Positions 1 to 10,389 of a stretch of 39,537 nucleotides of DNA are shown here, in pieces; the stretch's first letter is position 1, and each line of letters starts with the position of its first letter. The DNA is from Pleurotus djamor. Lineage: Eukaryota > Basidiomycota > Agaricomycetes > Agaricales > Pleurotaceae. The notes below the pieces were generated by a model. The model had not been told where the DNA came from. It ran no database searches and saw only the letters and a list, made by a program, of their open reading frames with translations. The DNA lies in NCBI GenBank assembly GCA_029747585.1, contig JAPEVF010000418.1:1-39537 (forward strand), written 5' to 3'. A program made the translations under genes and the position numbers.

Positions 1-347
1 GATGCAAACAGGGGTAGCTGGATTTTTCCCGCTTTGGGGGCTTTGTCAGGGGGAGGCGAGACAGCCCCTGGATTTTTATTCTTTTTCTCGCGGAGACTAT
101 GAAGATACCTTTCTCCCAATGCTCCCCTTGCCTTCCAAGGTTTGAGATGATTTTTCTTGCTCCCTTCCACAATCAGGTTTTCCTGATGTAGAGTATCTTC
201 TTATGAAATCTTTGCAGAGATAGATAAAGCCAGAAAAAGCTATAGGTGAGATATAGCCTATTTTCAAATCCTTCTAAAGCACTTTTATTGATTTGAATGA
301 TTTTATTAGTACATACTTATTGTGGATCAGATTTGCTAGGCTTCTCG
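1..347. other. Non-coding flank with a short direct repeat
   Basis: No convincing coding frame is seen. A 14-nt direct repeat, AGGTTTTCCTGATG, lies at 175-188 and again at 355-368, 180 nt apart. The second copy falls inside the 3' end of the adjoining gag-like ORF, so the two copies may be remains of one mobile element. Nothing else is recognisable. Confidence 0.4.
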
Positions 348-644
348 CTAAACTAGGTTTTCCTGATGGGGGACGCGCTGGGAGTTGTCCAGATAACGTT
401 TCGCTGGCGGAATAGCCATATTCAAGGCGAGCGTGACTCGTTTCGACCAACTCTCCCAGTTATTCCTCCTCAGGTCAAGATGTTGGTCTTTCGGCGACAT
501 ATCATTTTTGATTGTGTACTCTCGGACAGACGGGTTTGTGATGTCGGAGGCAAGGGGTTGAGGTGCTGGTTGGGGAGTCGAGCTGGAGCCCTCGCCGTTG
601 TCGGCTGGTCCGTTGGATCTGGTACTGGGAGCCATCTTTGGCAA
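348..644 (-). mobile_element. gag-like N-terminal relic of an LTR retrotransposon (Copia-type)
   Basis: A 98-residue ORF on the minus strand begins with a Ser/Pro/Gln-rich disordered stretch of about 45 residues. It continues into a segment with the spacing NNWESWSKRVTLALNM (about residues 61-76). The W-x2-W-x-[KR]-R-[VI] pattern after a basic/asparagine-rich turn is typical of the N-terminal part of gag polyproteins of Ty1/Copia elements in Agaricomycetes. The ORF stops after 98 residues. No zinc knuckle, protease, integrase or reverse transcriptase lies downstream on this strand, so this can only be a fragment. No clear LTR pair or primer-binding site was found. It could instead be a host-derived gag domain, but the lack of conserved continuation argues for a dead relic. 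Confidence 0.5.
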
Positions 645-843
645 TTGTATGCGTATCGAATGGTTTTGATATTGGAATAACGCCTAAGGCGTGTTGTGCG
701 TATTACTGATTATCGCCTTTAGCGTATCGTCGCAGAGAATATATGTTGCCTGTGGTGGATCGCAGGGGGAATTGTTCCCAATATTAGGTGAACTTGCGCG
801 TGCGTTCGTTTTCCAGAGTTATGCGGGGCCCATAACCTGTAAA

Positions 844-992
844 CTGGTAACCGCAATACTCAGTGAACGTACGGTGCAAGCTTGTTTGTATTCATACCTG
901 GTAACCGCAATACTAGATACACGGTCAGCTAGGGTACAGGGGGAATGGGAGGAATGGTTCTTACCTCAGTGAACGTACGGTGCAAGCTGAGG
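844..992. repeat. Interleaved short direct repeats next to the gag relic
   Basis: A 17-nt unit, CTGGTAACCGCAATACT, occurs at 844-860 and again at 898-914 (offset 54). A 24-nt unit starting CTCAGTGAACGTACGG occurs at 859-882 and at 965-988 (offset 106). The last copy is flanked by CCTCAG and CTGAGG, giving a hairpin-capable block at 964-992. The copies appear identical by eye. The surrounding 645-1461 interval has no supported gene. The repeats could be LTR or subterminal repeat remains, or a small locally duplicated satellite. Confidence 0.7.
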
Positions 993-1461
993 AAGCAAGC
1001 GCCGACGCACACTGAGGATGTATCCTACGAGTACGTAAGCATGTAGACACTTCATGTCAACAGTCTTTGGCGCTACAATGGACGGCGTAGGGACAGGTAA
1101 GTAGTTAAAGGGTTGTAGACGTAGGATAAGCTGGAAGCAAGTCAATAGGAAGGACAGAAGGAAGCAATGGGAAGGAAGCACGATGGATGTATTAGACAGT
1201 CGTACCGAAGAGTACCCAGCAAGCGCAAAGCTAGTCATCGACGAACCACGGAATACAAGGCACGCTATCTCTCTCTTGCTCTGATCCGCAGTTTTTTNGG
1301 TGCCCTTTCTTACCCAATGCTTGCTTCGGTCCCGCGAACGAGGGGACACGTTCCTAACACCCTGACTCCTGAGCGACTCCTGTAGAGTAAATTCTCCGAA
1401 AAAGGGAGGAAGCGCTTATCAGTCTGTCCTTCTCAGCCACCTCCTTTCCTCAACATCAAGA

Positions 1462-3360
1462 ATGGTACGCATTTCCTGCTCTATCATCCATGCCTTTCTC
1501 ACCGATACCATCCAGACCATCTTCACCCAAGCGGACATCGACGCCCAACGCGTCATCGACTCCGAAATCCACAAATACCGCACCCTCATCCAATCCCTCT
1601 GCGCGCGTCGAAACTCCCACAGCGCAATCTCCCGACTCCCCCACGAAATCCTCTCCCGGATTCTCGTCGAGTACAAAGCTACGTTAGACGCAGAACTCCG
1701 TCCAGAGGACGGTACCACTATTCACTTGAAATACCCATACGCGAAATCAACGAGATCAACGAAAGACGCGAAAGCGTTGTTACAAGCGTATCTTGGGAAA
1801 TTGTTGGATGTCACGCGAGTGTGTAGTTTGTGGCGACGCATCGCGCTGGATAGCGCGTCGTTTTGGTCGACGGTGATGGCGGATAGGAGGGGGTGGGTGG
1901 ATACGACGTTTGGGAGGGCGAAATTCGCGCCGTTGAGGATTGTTGGGCCGTTGGGGAAGTTGTATGTCAGGCGTAGTGTGGTGGATGGGCTTTCGACGGT
2001 CATGGACGCGTCGGGGAGGTTTGAGGATGTGGATATCACGTTGAGGCCTGTGGATATGCGGCGTTTGGGATTTCGTGCGGTAGTTTTTCCTACGGCTACC
2101 ACCACGACAACTACCACCACAACTGCTACCACTACTGGCGAAGAAACGAAGAACTTGAAGACCGTGATCCCGCGCGAGGCACCTCTCCTCCGTTCGATTA
2201 GGATCTTCTATGATACCTCAGACGATGACGAGCATACCTATCACGGCGAAGAAGATTATAAANCACGCAAACTACCCTTCCCTTGGACGAACCTAATCTC
2301 CCTCACCTCTCTAACACTACAACATCTCATACCCATCTCAGTCCCCTCCATGCCCGTCTTAACGCATCTGGTCATCGGAATCGACGATTACGTGGATTTC
2401 CGCTGTCTTTCTGTTTCCCGCGTCGTTGATGTCCTGAGGAATACACCAGTGCTAGAGAGTCTCTCTGTCTCTCGCATTTCCTCTGACGATGCCGTCGTTA
2501 TCACGCCCCCAGATCCAGACGCACAGTTGGTACACCTTCCGAATCTTAGGGACCTCCATATAACGTTTCGATACCTCAAAGAATCCGTCCTTTTCGCATT
2601 TTTGGATATCCCGCACCTCGAACGGACGACGATCACCTTCGACAACGATAACAGCGATCCAGGCATCCAAGTCGGCAGCGATACTTCTCACCTTCAGCGC
2701 CTCCTCGCGAGGTGTGTCCCACCACGTTCGGACGACCTCCAGGTCTCTATGACAATTGGCACACCTTCCACCCCCGAAACGCAATTCGACGATAACACCG
2801 GGTGCAGTCTTTCCGTCAAAGAAGTCCAGAAAAGATTCGATCCCGGCAGTATCCTCGAACTGATCATCGACGCGTTCCCTGTGTCGTCGCAGTGTATCGA
2901 TATCTTTCGCTCGTTACCCCTTGGGAGGATAACGGATTTGACGCTGGATGAGATTGAGGGAGATGAAGTAGCTGTGGCGTGGTCGCGTGTTATACCACAG
3001 GTCGTGAAGCTGAAGAGCCTCGAAGTTGATAAAATCTCGGTCCTTTCGATGCTAGGAACGCCACCCTCACCATCATCACCCTCACCATCACCTCTACCTT
3101 CGAATTCTGCACACTCACACACCCTCACCACCGTCCACAACCCCGCCCTCGAAGAGATCTCCATGGGCGAAGTCCCCTTATCCGCCGAAGACCTCCTCAC
3201 CCTCAAGAATATCTCTCGTTTTCGGTGCGAACGACAAACGCCGATTCGATATATGTGGTTGGATTGTTTTCGAGGTCCCCGGAAGGAGAGGAGGAGGTAT
3301 GAACGGGAGATGGCGGGGTATGGGACGGATGTGGAGTGGGAGGATGTGTGGGATGAGTGA
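1462..3360 (+). CDS. F-box-like / leucine-rich-repeat protein
   Basis: A single 632-residue open frame. Proteins of this type are expected to be substrate receptors of SCF (Skp1-Cul1-F-box) ubiquitin ligases, the LRR region selecting the target; the target is unknown. An F-box-like core starts near residue 56 (ISRLPHEILSRI) and ends near 137 with SLWRRIALDSASFW. It is split by an unusually long insertion (about 71-115). The rest shows irregular L-x2-L-x-[LI] segments compatible with degenerate LRRs, a threonine-rich run at about 211-225 and a Ser/Pro-rich loop near the C-terminus. One N at 2263 makes one codon ambiguous but does not break the frame. The preceding helix (IDSEIHKYRTLIQSLCARRN) is usual for this family, which supports the frame. 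The exact start is uncertain: a GTACGC directly after the first ATG could be a donor of a short 5' intron. Confidence 0.8.
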   Translation: MVRISCSIIHAFLTDTIQTIFTQADIDAQRVIDSEIHKYRTLIQSLCARRNSHSAISRLPHEILSRILVEYKATLDAELRPEDGTTIHLKYPYAKSTRSTKDAKALLQAYLGKLLDVTRVCSLWRRIALDSASFWSTVMADRRGWVDTTFGRAKFAPLRIVGPLGKLYVRRSVVDGLSTVMDASGRFEDVDITLRPVDMRRLGFRAVVFPTATTTTTTTTTATTTGEETKNLKTVIPREAPLLRSIRIFYDTSDDDEHTYHGEEDYKXRKLPFPWTNLISLTSLTLQHLIPISVPSMPVLTHLVIGIDDYVDFRCLSVSRVVDVLRNTPVLESLSVSRISSDDAVVITPPDPDAQLVHLPNLRDLHITFRYLKESVLFAFLDIPHLERTTITFDNDNSDPGIQVGSDTSHLQRLLARCVPPRSDDLQVSMTIGTPSTPETQFDDNTGCSLSVKEVQKRFDPGSILELIIDAFPVSSQCIDIFRSLPLGRITDLTLDEIEGDEVAVAWSRVIPQVVKLKSLEVDKISVLSMLGTPPSPSSPSPSPLPSNSAHSHTLTTVHNPALEEISMGEVPLSAEDLLTLKNISRFRCERQTPIRYMWLDCFRGPRKERRRYEREMAGYGTDVEWEDVWDE

Positions 3361-3599
3361 TGCGTTGGTTCAGTGAGGTGGGAGGCGGGAATCGGTGGAG
3401 GGATATGATTCATGATCTTGATGGATTTGCGTAGCTTTCGAGGAGTGGGGATTTGTGGTGCTGAATGTTGACGTTGAATATTGACTATTGAATGTACGTT
3501 GAACGTTGAACGTTGAAGCTGAAGACTAGCCTCGTTACCAGGCCGCTATGAGGTTGTCGATATAAGGAAACCGTCGATAGACGGCACAGCGTGCGACCA

Positions 3600-4050
3600 A
3601 ACATTTTTGGGACCAAAAAATGTTAGGGAAAAAATAATACCTGATTTTTCATGATTTTATGTGGGTAAAAATGATACATATTTTGTACCTCAAAAGTCGT
3701 AGAAAATAACATATTTTTGTGCTCATTTTGTCTTTGTAAAAATTTCGAANTTTTTCTTGTATTTTGAGTCTAAAAAAAGCACCGAAAAANNTNAATCATT
3801 TTTTCGGTGCNTTTTGGAACCCAGAAANNTTGTATCATTTTTCGTTAATATTTTAAAACCAAGGAAAATCTTTTCCTTTTTTGAAACATTTTTTTTGCTG
3901 AGTAAGCGATACATTTTTTTGAGCGAGAAAAGTCAATGAAAACATAACATTTTTCGATCCATTTTTCCATAGATAAAACAATTCATTTTTGTGTGACTAA
4001 TCAGCTAGNAAAAAACAATTCATTTTTCGCAGCTTTTTTGCATCCAAAAA
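3600..4050. repeat. AT-rich degenerate repeat with embedded N bases
   Basis: The block is rich in the motif ACATTTTT/AAAAATG and its variants. A longer unit, AAAACAATTCATTTTT, occurs twice around 3975-4025. Several N positions sit next to A or T runs. ORFs here are Phe/Lys-rich on both strands, as expected of chance frames in AT-rich sequence, and I do not regard them as genes. It resembles a decayed minisatellite or a hard-to-sequence repeat. Confidence 0.6.
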
Positions 4051-4380
4051 CTCAGTGACATCACTGAGTGAGTCACTCAGTGGGTCACTCAGCGACACAC
4101 TAGGTGTATCGCTGAGCGACGCGCTAAGTGTCTCCCTCAGTGACTCACCAGCGACTCGAGTCGCACCCACTAACCACTGAACAGTGCCTCAGTGGGTAGC
4201 TAAGCGACACACTCGCAGATTGGTCACTGGTCACTGACCCGCTGAGTGCGATGAATGCGTGACGCACTGGCCGCTGAACCACTGGTCACCGACGCGCTGA
4301 ATACAAAAAGTGCGTGTCGCACTCACTGATCATTCACTGATCGCCAACACGCTGAGTGCCGGAGACGCGCCACACCAATG
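4050..4380. repeat. Cluster of short imperfect palindromes (CACTCAGTG/GTCACTGAGTG family)
   Basis: Over about 330 bp the sequence is built from variants of CACTGAGTGAGTCACTCAGTG, with interspersed GCGACAC, GCGACGCG and CGCTGAGTGC. Many units are self-complementary or complementary to neighbours, so the strand could fold into many small hairpins. No reading frame accompanies it. It is followed by about 490 bp (4381-4872) of unremarkable sequence that leads to the 3' end of the Hsp70-like gene. Confidence 0.7.
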
Positions 4381-4872
4381 AGACACTGTGTGGGGCAGTT
4401 TTTGAAGATGCCCAATGTTGACGCGATATGTAGAAGCCGGGTTGGATACGGTTTGGCGTTGAAGTATCGTCAAAAAACAAATTGATCGTCCTCGTAGCTT
4501 TGACAAACGGCAATTTCGTCCTAAAATCCCGTGAACCTCTGAAACACGTTCAAATTAACGACGCACCTTGGCTTGTGGTTGCATCAGCATTTGTTTTAGG
4601 ATTGTCATTAAATTTCAAAGTGTCTTAATCAGCGAGGACAGACCGTCGCACGACTCACGCACAAGCACGAGTTCATGGGAGTAGTACCACACCCACGCGA
4701 AAACGTAGGNAATTTTACCATTGGAGGCAAATTGGAAGCCTAGAAAAATTATCATATGGGAGCAGGGAATAGTGATAGAAATCTCAGAAAGCAAAAACGA
4801 AGACCGCAGCATAGGAGCGCTGAAGCAACGAAGGATATCGTCCAGCCAGAACCAAGCAATAAAAATCCTAAT

Positions 4873-7800
4873 TCAAGAAATCAAAAGTAACTCTGAAGAA
4901 AAATCAGTGGGAACGATGCGAAGCCCATTGGTGAGAAGGACGAACCTCCCCCATTCTTGACCCCCGTAAATCAAGATCCCCCGCACTTCTGCACTATCAA
5001 GCTCTAAACCAAGCTCGAATTCTACGGAAATTTTCCCGCACGTAAGCTTTATTTGAGATTGCACGAATGACTCCATCCATACCTGTATAGAACCCACCCG
5101 CGCCTGGGCTAGCGGCGTTTTGCCTGAAGCTGGGAAGAGACGCGATGTCCACGGTCCATTTGCATAGCTCCATTGTTTCACCCTCATCGGTATATCTCAA
5201 TATTTTCTCACCATCAGAGGTGTATAATACAGCAACGAAAGTAGAATCTGTTGGAGGCGCACACTATCAGAGCCACAAAATGAGTGACATAATGAAAGGA
5301 ACAAACCTTGGGGCGACTGGGAAAATTTGCTGAGGTAGGGATCAGACAGCGTGGGTGCTCCGGAAACAAACCCAAACTTACCAGAATTTCGTGGTAATGC
5401 GTTGCCTGGGATTCCATAATAAGACACAACGATTTTAGGCGAAAACCACGAATCGTACCCTTTTCTGATAATGGCACCCTTTTGCACGAGGTACTGTAAC
5501 CTTAAGAAAGCCGGCGGCAAGTCAATGAAGTGGGAAAGAAGGGAAAACTCGAAGAATCGAACCTATTCTCGCAAATTGGGACGCCTGCGTCATTATTTCG
5601 GATATAGGCAGGGCGTTTCATCCAATCCTCTTGATCAGCTGGCAGCTTGACCTAAACCAGACGATTATTAATAATCATCGCAGCAGTCGCTATTTTTACC
5701 TTCATGATGTACGACCTCGGAGCAATAACGCTGGACACGAGTGGCCGCCGGGCTAAACCATATCTTGCTGCACCTCGGACGGTAGCCGTGTCTGCATCGG
5801 GCGGACGTTCGATGACTCTAATTCGGGAGTGGAATTGTTCCTGGAACTGAGATTGAGCGGATGCGTATGTGCATCACCAAAAGTGAAGACAAACTTCGAC
5901 CCTGGCCTTGAGATATTCGCAGCCAGCAAAACCTCCTACGAGTAGAAGGGCGTCAATTCTTTGGTCAAGCTTCCGCGTCTGATCTTCAATAAGGTCGACA
6001 ACCTGAGCAAGAATTTGAGAATGGAACCATTCGAAGTAGAAACGAGGCGGCCAGACCTGGCCAACGACTGGATCGAAGACTTCTCGGCGGAGCATGTTAC
6101 CAGGGATAGATAGCTGACCGTTCACTAATCCGACTTCCGGTGCATGAGGGTCTTCTACGTTGAAGCAAGTAAAATGGAACATGTTATCTGGGGAACGATT
6201 GGGTTAATCGAAAACCTTGATTCGTTGGAGGACCCACTGTCGTCTTCAACACCTCGGTAGGCAATCTTGTCCGTTTCACTGAACGCATGCACTAGAATTG
6301 TAATCAGCGGCGATAACCTTCGGATAGCACTGCTCCTTACTGAAGTAAGCCAAGGAAGCAGGGTCCAAGTGGGCAGGGTGGTCGGCGAGGAGCGTCTTTA
6401 CCAGTTCTCTGAACCGTAGATCAAGGAAAAGGGAACCACAGTTTGCCCCTGAACGTGCACACATCTCAGCAATTTCAAGATTTGCCATTTGACCGATGAT
6501 TTTGTAGACAGCAAGGTCGACGGTACCACCACCAGCATCGCAGACGATAAATGTCTGCGACGGCTTAAGATGATGGAGGTCTGTCAAGTGAGCACAATGT
6601 ACAGCTGCTGCTTCGGGTTCCGTGATGATTCTTAGGCGATCTCTCCAATCACGATCGCCCGCCCGAGAGCTCTGGACGAGACCGGCGGCAATAGCAGCCT
6701 CTCGCATGATGTCGCAGCCCTTGGCATCCCATGCAGCGGGAACGGTTAGCCATACATCGGCAGAATCTACAGAAGATGTGTGTCAAACTGAGGATAATAT
6801 TCCGAATGCCATTGGACTTACTCAAGTCAGCAACGACACCGATTTCTCGGGTAATTTGCTCCTTGGCGTACTCCCAGAGACAGCTGAGATAATCAACGAT
6901 AAGATCGAGTGCTTTCTTCCCTGGCTGCGAAAGGTTTAGTAAATGTGAACATCGGCACGGAAGGTAAACATACAGGTAACGGAGGCAAGCGTTCGTCGAC
7001 CGCCGATTGGTCTCGTAATGCATGTGGTTCCAAGTACAGTTTAAACCTGAAAAAAAATTGAGGCCNACTGACCAAGAATGAGGCAGTAATTCGCACCATT
7101 CGCATCGCGTTGTGCCCGGCATCGGTGTCGCATTCTTCGCTTCCAAGCCCCAGGCTAGAATTTGCCCATACTCACTTTAAAATAGGATGAGTAACGTAAT
7201 TTCATTCCATAAATATGCTTGACGCACTCATAGAGTAGACAAGTCGGAATCTAAGAAGCATTCAGGTTCTGATCGAAGCACTCTGGATGCTGAGCAACAC
7301 ACACCTTCCTGAAAGTTTCGAACGAACCGGGCCAATTCAGAATTTGCTGTACTTGACCTCCGGCTATCCGCGACGAGCCGTACGCCTGCTCATAATGTGA
7401 GTGAATCCGGAAACGAAGTGGTCTCAGAAACTTCTTACCACACCAGAGAAGGTTGTACCTAGGGGGCAAAGGATGAGAAAGGGACATGAATGAACCGACG
7501 TACGGTACTCACCGAAGTCAATTGCGACAGACATCTTTCCTTCGTCGGGTGGTAGTGCTAAACCCGGTATCTGACCCACAGGCTGGGCAGTCATGATTGG
7601 TGGAGCAGACATGTGAGGCGGAGACGCAGTCTGCGATCGGAACGCAGAAGCATGGGTAGAGTCCGGTCTCGCAATGGGATCCGCCATGGGGTAACCGTTC
7701 ATCGAGCCCTTATATGTGTTTTCGGGCGAATTCACCATGGTCGGCGTGTTCGACATTGCATACGGATTAAACTGCTGCATCGGTGGTGGGGACGGAGAAT

Positions 7801-8008
7801 GAGCCCATCCTGGGTTTTGAAGCCCATTTTGACCGAACTGGCCTTGTTGGTGGGCCGGTGGGGGAGATGGTATCGTTGGCTGCTGGAACAGTTGGTTCTG
7901 CAGGCCTGGATGAGGAGTCGGCTGGTGAACCACGGGCTGCATGTTCGGGATGCCATTCTGCACGTTCTGTGCGCCGGGAGCATCCTTGGCCTCACCACAG
8001 CAGCTCAT
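4873..8008 (-). CDS. Hsp70/HSPA12-family ATPase, many exons, about 777 residues
   Basis: An actin/Hsp70-fold ATPase, probably cytosolic; substrate unknown. I start it at 8008 (MSCCGEAKDAPG), the N-terminus I associate with this fungal family, though an upstream in-frame ATG exists at 8149. A Pro/Gln-rich disordered extension (about residues 1-157) precedes the nucleotide-binding domain: phosphate-1 motif IDFGTTFSGV (about 162-171, split by an intron), RLRIITEPEAAAVHC (connect-1, about 335-349), FIVCDAGGGTVDLAVYKI (phosphate-2, about 364-381) and ALLLVGGFAGCEYLKARVE (adenosine motif, about 512-530). A C-terminal beta-rich part ends at 777. Early exons are 7513-8008, 7439-7458 (20 nt), 7305-7385 and 7228-7250 (23 nt). 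About ten further introns, including a 61-nt one near the end, keep the frame with GT-AG signals. The classical peptide-binding domain and EEVD tail of canonical Hsp70 are not seen. One N lies in an intron near 7066. Confidence 0.88.
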
Positions 8009-8400
8009 CGTCGTGGAAGTGAACAAAGAAGAACGTCGTCGACGTCGAAGGGGACTTGGTCGAACTGCCGTTGACCATCGTGGGCTGTGTCTTCCTGGGC
8101 GCTCACTGATTGGCGCCGTCCCTGACCCTGGTGGCTGTGACTCCTGCACGTGATCGTGCCTTCGGGTTCAGGTTCTGCTTCCGTCGATAACCTGTCCTTT
8201 CGCCAGTCCACTTACATACTAGACACGAGCTTGTGAGTTCTGGATGTGCTCGGGCTCGTCAACTCACACTGTTAGCATCTTTTGCTCGCCGACTACGACC
8301 CCTGCAACAACAAGGGCTCCACACATAAGAAGATAATCTTGACATAAGCAAACACTCATCTCCGGCCCTCCGAATCGTTGCTTGAGCGGCCAAGGGCAGA

Positions 8401-8961
8401 ATGAGATATGTATCACATCACAAGTCGTCCATCGGAACGGATGTCGCGAGATGTTCCACAATTATGCTAGACTCGGACCTAAAGTATGCTACTATACTTG
8501 ATTTACGGACGTATTTCTTGACCCTACTGGTCGATGTGGCAAGGTCGTGCCACAACTCCAGCGGGACATCAGTAATCGATAGTAGGATCCGTAAAACCTC
8601 GCTCACAAAACGCCTATTGCACCTTGCCTCACTGGGCGCGGCCACGGAGGCTGGGGCCCGATCGATAGATGATATGCCGTGTGCACGCCGCGACATCATC
8701 GACGGATTGACTGCGGCGTGTGTCTCTTTATACAATCCGCCGTATCGACGATTCGACGGCGACTTCAGAGAAAACCTCGCCGCCGTTGAGATCATACATC
8801 ATAATGGTCATCTCATGGAACAAAATATGGAGGATCCCGAGGTCAGGTTAGAGGCGATCCGGACTCTTGCATCAGAAGCTATAGCACTATGGGTAGGTGT
8901 GAGCCATGACGCCATGACGTGTGATGACCTACAACTGGGAAGTAGCAGGGTATCTCGCTAG
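8401..8961 (+). CDS. Uncertain hypothetical ORF, 186 residues
   Basis: An uninterrupted plus-strand frame of mixed composition, not low-complexity, with a plausible helical C-terminal part (EDPEVRLEAIRTLASEAIAL). I do not recognise a family. The last segment could continue through a donor-like GTAGGTGTG after the IALW codons, so this may be one exon of a larger gene or a chance ORF. It is divergent from the Hsp70-like gene, about 390 bp from its start. An overlapping minus frame of 125 residues is also open, which weakens the case. Confidence 0.25.
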   Translation: MRYVSHHKSSIGTDVARCSTIMLDSDLKYATILDLRTYFLTLLVDVARSCHNSSGTSVIDSRIRKTSLTKRLLHLASLGAATEAGARSIDDMPCARRDIIDGLTAACVSLYNPPYRRFDGDFRENLAAVEIIHHNGHLMEQNMEDPEVRLEAIRTLASEAIALWVGVSHDAMTCDDLQLGSSRVSR

Positions 8962-9016
8962 CAATAAACAATTACTGCCTAATAATCACATTTGACTAGG
9001 ATGCCAGATTAGGCAT

Positions 9017-9740
9017 CTACTTGGATTTCGTCGTGTTCCAAACTAGAAAGTTCTGCCCGCGGAAAATACGTCGGCTTGGGTCCCACAAGGATGGTCGTGA
9101 GAGGCGAGAGTTCATTCGAGGCGGTGACTCGGTCTTAGGCTGAGTTGGCTTTTGTGAATCCTCGGCTTTTGAGGAGAGAAACGGACGCGAAACCCGGGTT
9201 TGCACACGGGTAAGGTTGGCCAGAACTTCATTCAAGACGGAGCCGCAACAGCCCGCGAGGGGGTGTCAAGTTATCATTGGCAGAACGCATGGTGTCGGCC
9301 AGATGCGATACATTCATAGTAGTGCGACCGACGCGCGAAGGAGGTATATCATAAGCAAGACCGCCGGATAAGCTATAGGTGGGTCGTAAATCCTCTCTGT
9401 TAGATGCGAATGAAGGGTGATGCCGGCCTGTTTGATGGAGAGGAAGTGGGACGTGTGAGGTGGTAGACCGCTCGCAAATAAATTGAGAAAGAGTGTGTTC
9501 GACAAGCATGTGTGCGTGGGTACTCATGTTGTAATTATGCTGAATAACGTAGCCTTCAGGACGAAGTACAAAAGAAACAACATCAGTCAGGCGGCCTATC
9601 GTTCTCGTTGTGGGAGGGAGTACGGAATGCCGGCAGCAGAATAACGAGATTCCAGGACGGGTCAAATTAATGGGTGGAATGGGTAGTCTGTTCCGATACA
9701 GTTCGTGGGCAAAGATGGCAGTATGTTTCTTGCACCGCAT
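9017..9740 (-). other. Weak ORF pair, possibly a degraded or unmodelled gene
   Basis: Two overlapping minus-strand frames are open: 9228-9740 (170 residues, containing NMSTHAHMLVEHTLSQFI) and 9017-9235 (72 residues, basic, Ser/Pro-rich, ending RRIFRGQNFLVWNTTKSK). They abut in different frames at about 9230, and I could not find a convincing intron joining them. No domain is recognised. The rest of 8962-10389 shows nothing else I can support; 10140-10389 is probably the promoter and leader of the next gene. Confidence 0.2.
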
Positions 9741-10389
9741 GATTCAGAGGAACCCGTAACAGGTTCACAGTTCTCGGAGAAACAACGAAGATCATCCGGC
9801 AAAGTCGATGCAGGAGTGGCTATTGTCTGCGAGCAGGGGCAATGAAGCATGTCATTTGGATGAAAAACAGAACAGAAATTGATTCAACCAACCGATGTCA
9901 AGGTGAAGGAGGTTCGATTTTTTTTCGGACGTCCAAAATGTTTTGGCGAAGTCGAAGCAGGGTAGCTGATAGAAAAGAGACCAGTTCGTAGCATCCCTTC
10001 GTTAAGCGATATGTGATATGAGGTTGACTGCAATACTTGCATCAAGTCCTTGATTCATGAATCATGGGTGGGTTGATCCCTTATTTTGTCGTCGGACATG
10101 GCGCCAGTGGCAGGGACACAACTTTTGAAACACAAACAAAAGCACAGAAAAAACACATCTCGACTAAGTCAAGCCATTAGGCCTCAGGCATCACGACTGA
10201 AAGAATGGAAGTGAACCATCCTTTCCACAAGTCAGTCGCCACAGTAGTGAGTGTAGTCCAGGATGAAGGGAACGACAAAGTAGGATTCGCTGTAAGTTGG
10301 TCGGACTTTGAAAACTGGGCCGGCGGTAACACGGTCGGTCCCTTTGGCCAACTCTTTCCTTGCCTCTTTCTCGCTTGCCATCGCCTACC

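Noticed and set aside
1722..3413. Long minus-strand ORFs (136, 110 and 239 residues) opposite the first F-box gene
   Set aside because: They are antisense shadows of a well-supported coding frame and carry no motif; the Val run mirrors the Thr run on the other strand.
4997..5200. Apparent frameshift near the C-terminus of the Hsp70-like gene
   Set aside because: A 61-nt GT-AG intron (GTATGG to CCGTAG) joins GGFYT to EFELGLELDSAEVRG in frame, so the gene is intact.
5552..5570. GGTTCGATTC resembling a tRNA T-loop on the minus strand
   Set aside because: The upstream 60 nt is coding sequence of the Hsp70-like gene and cannot form an acceptor stem, D arm or anticodon arm.
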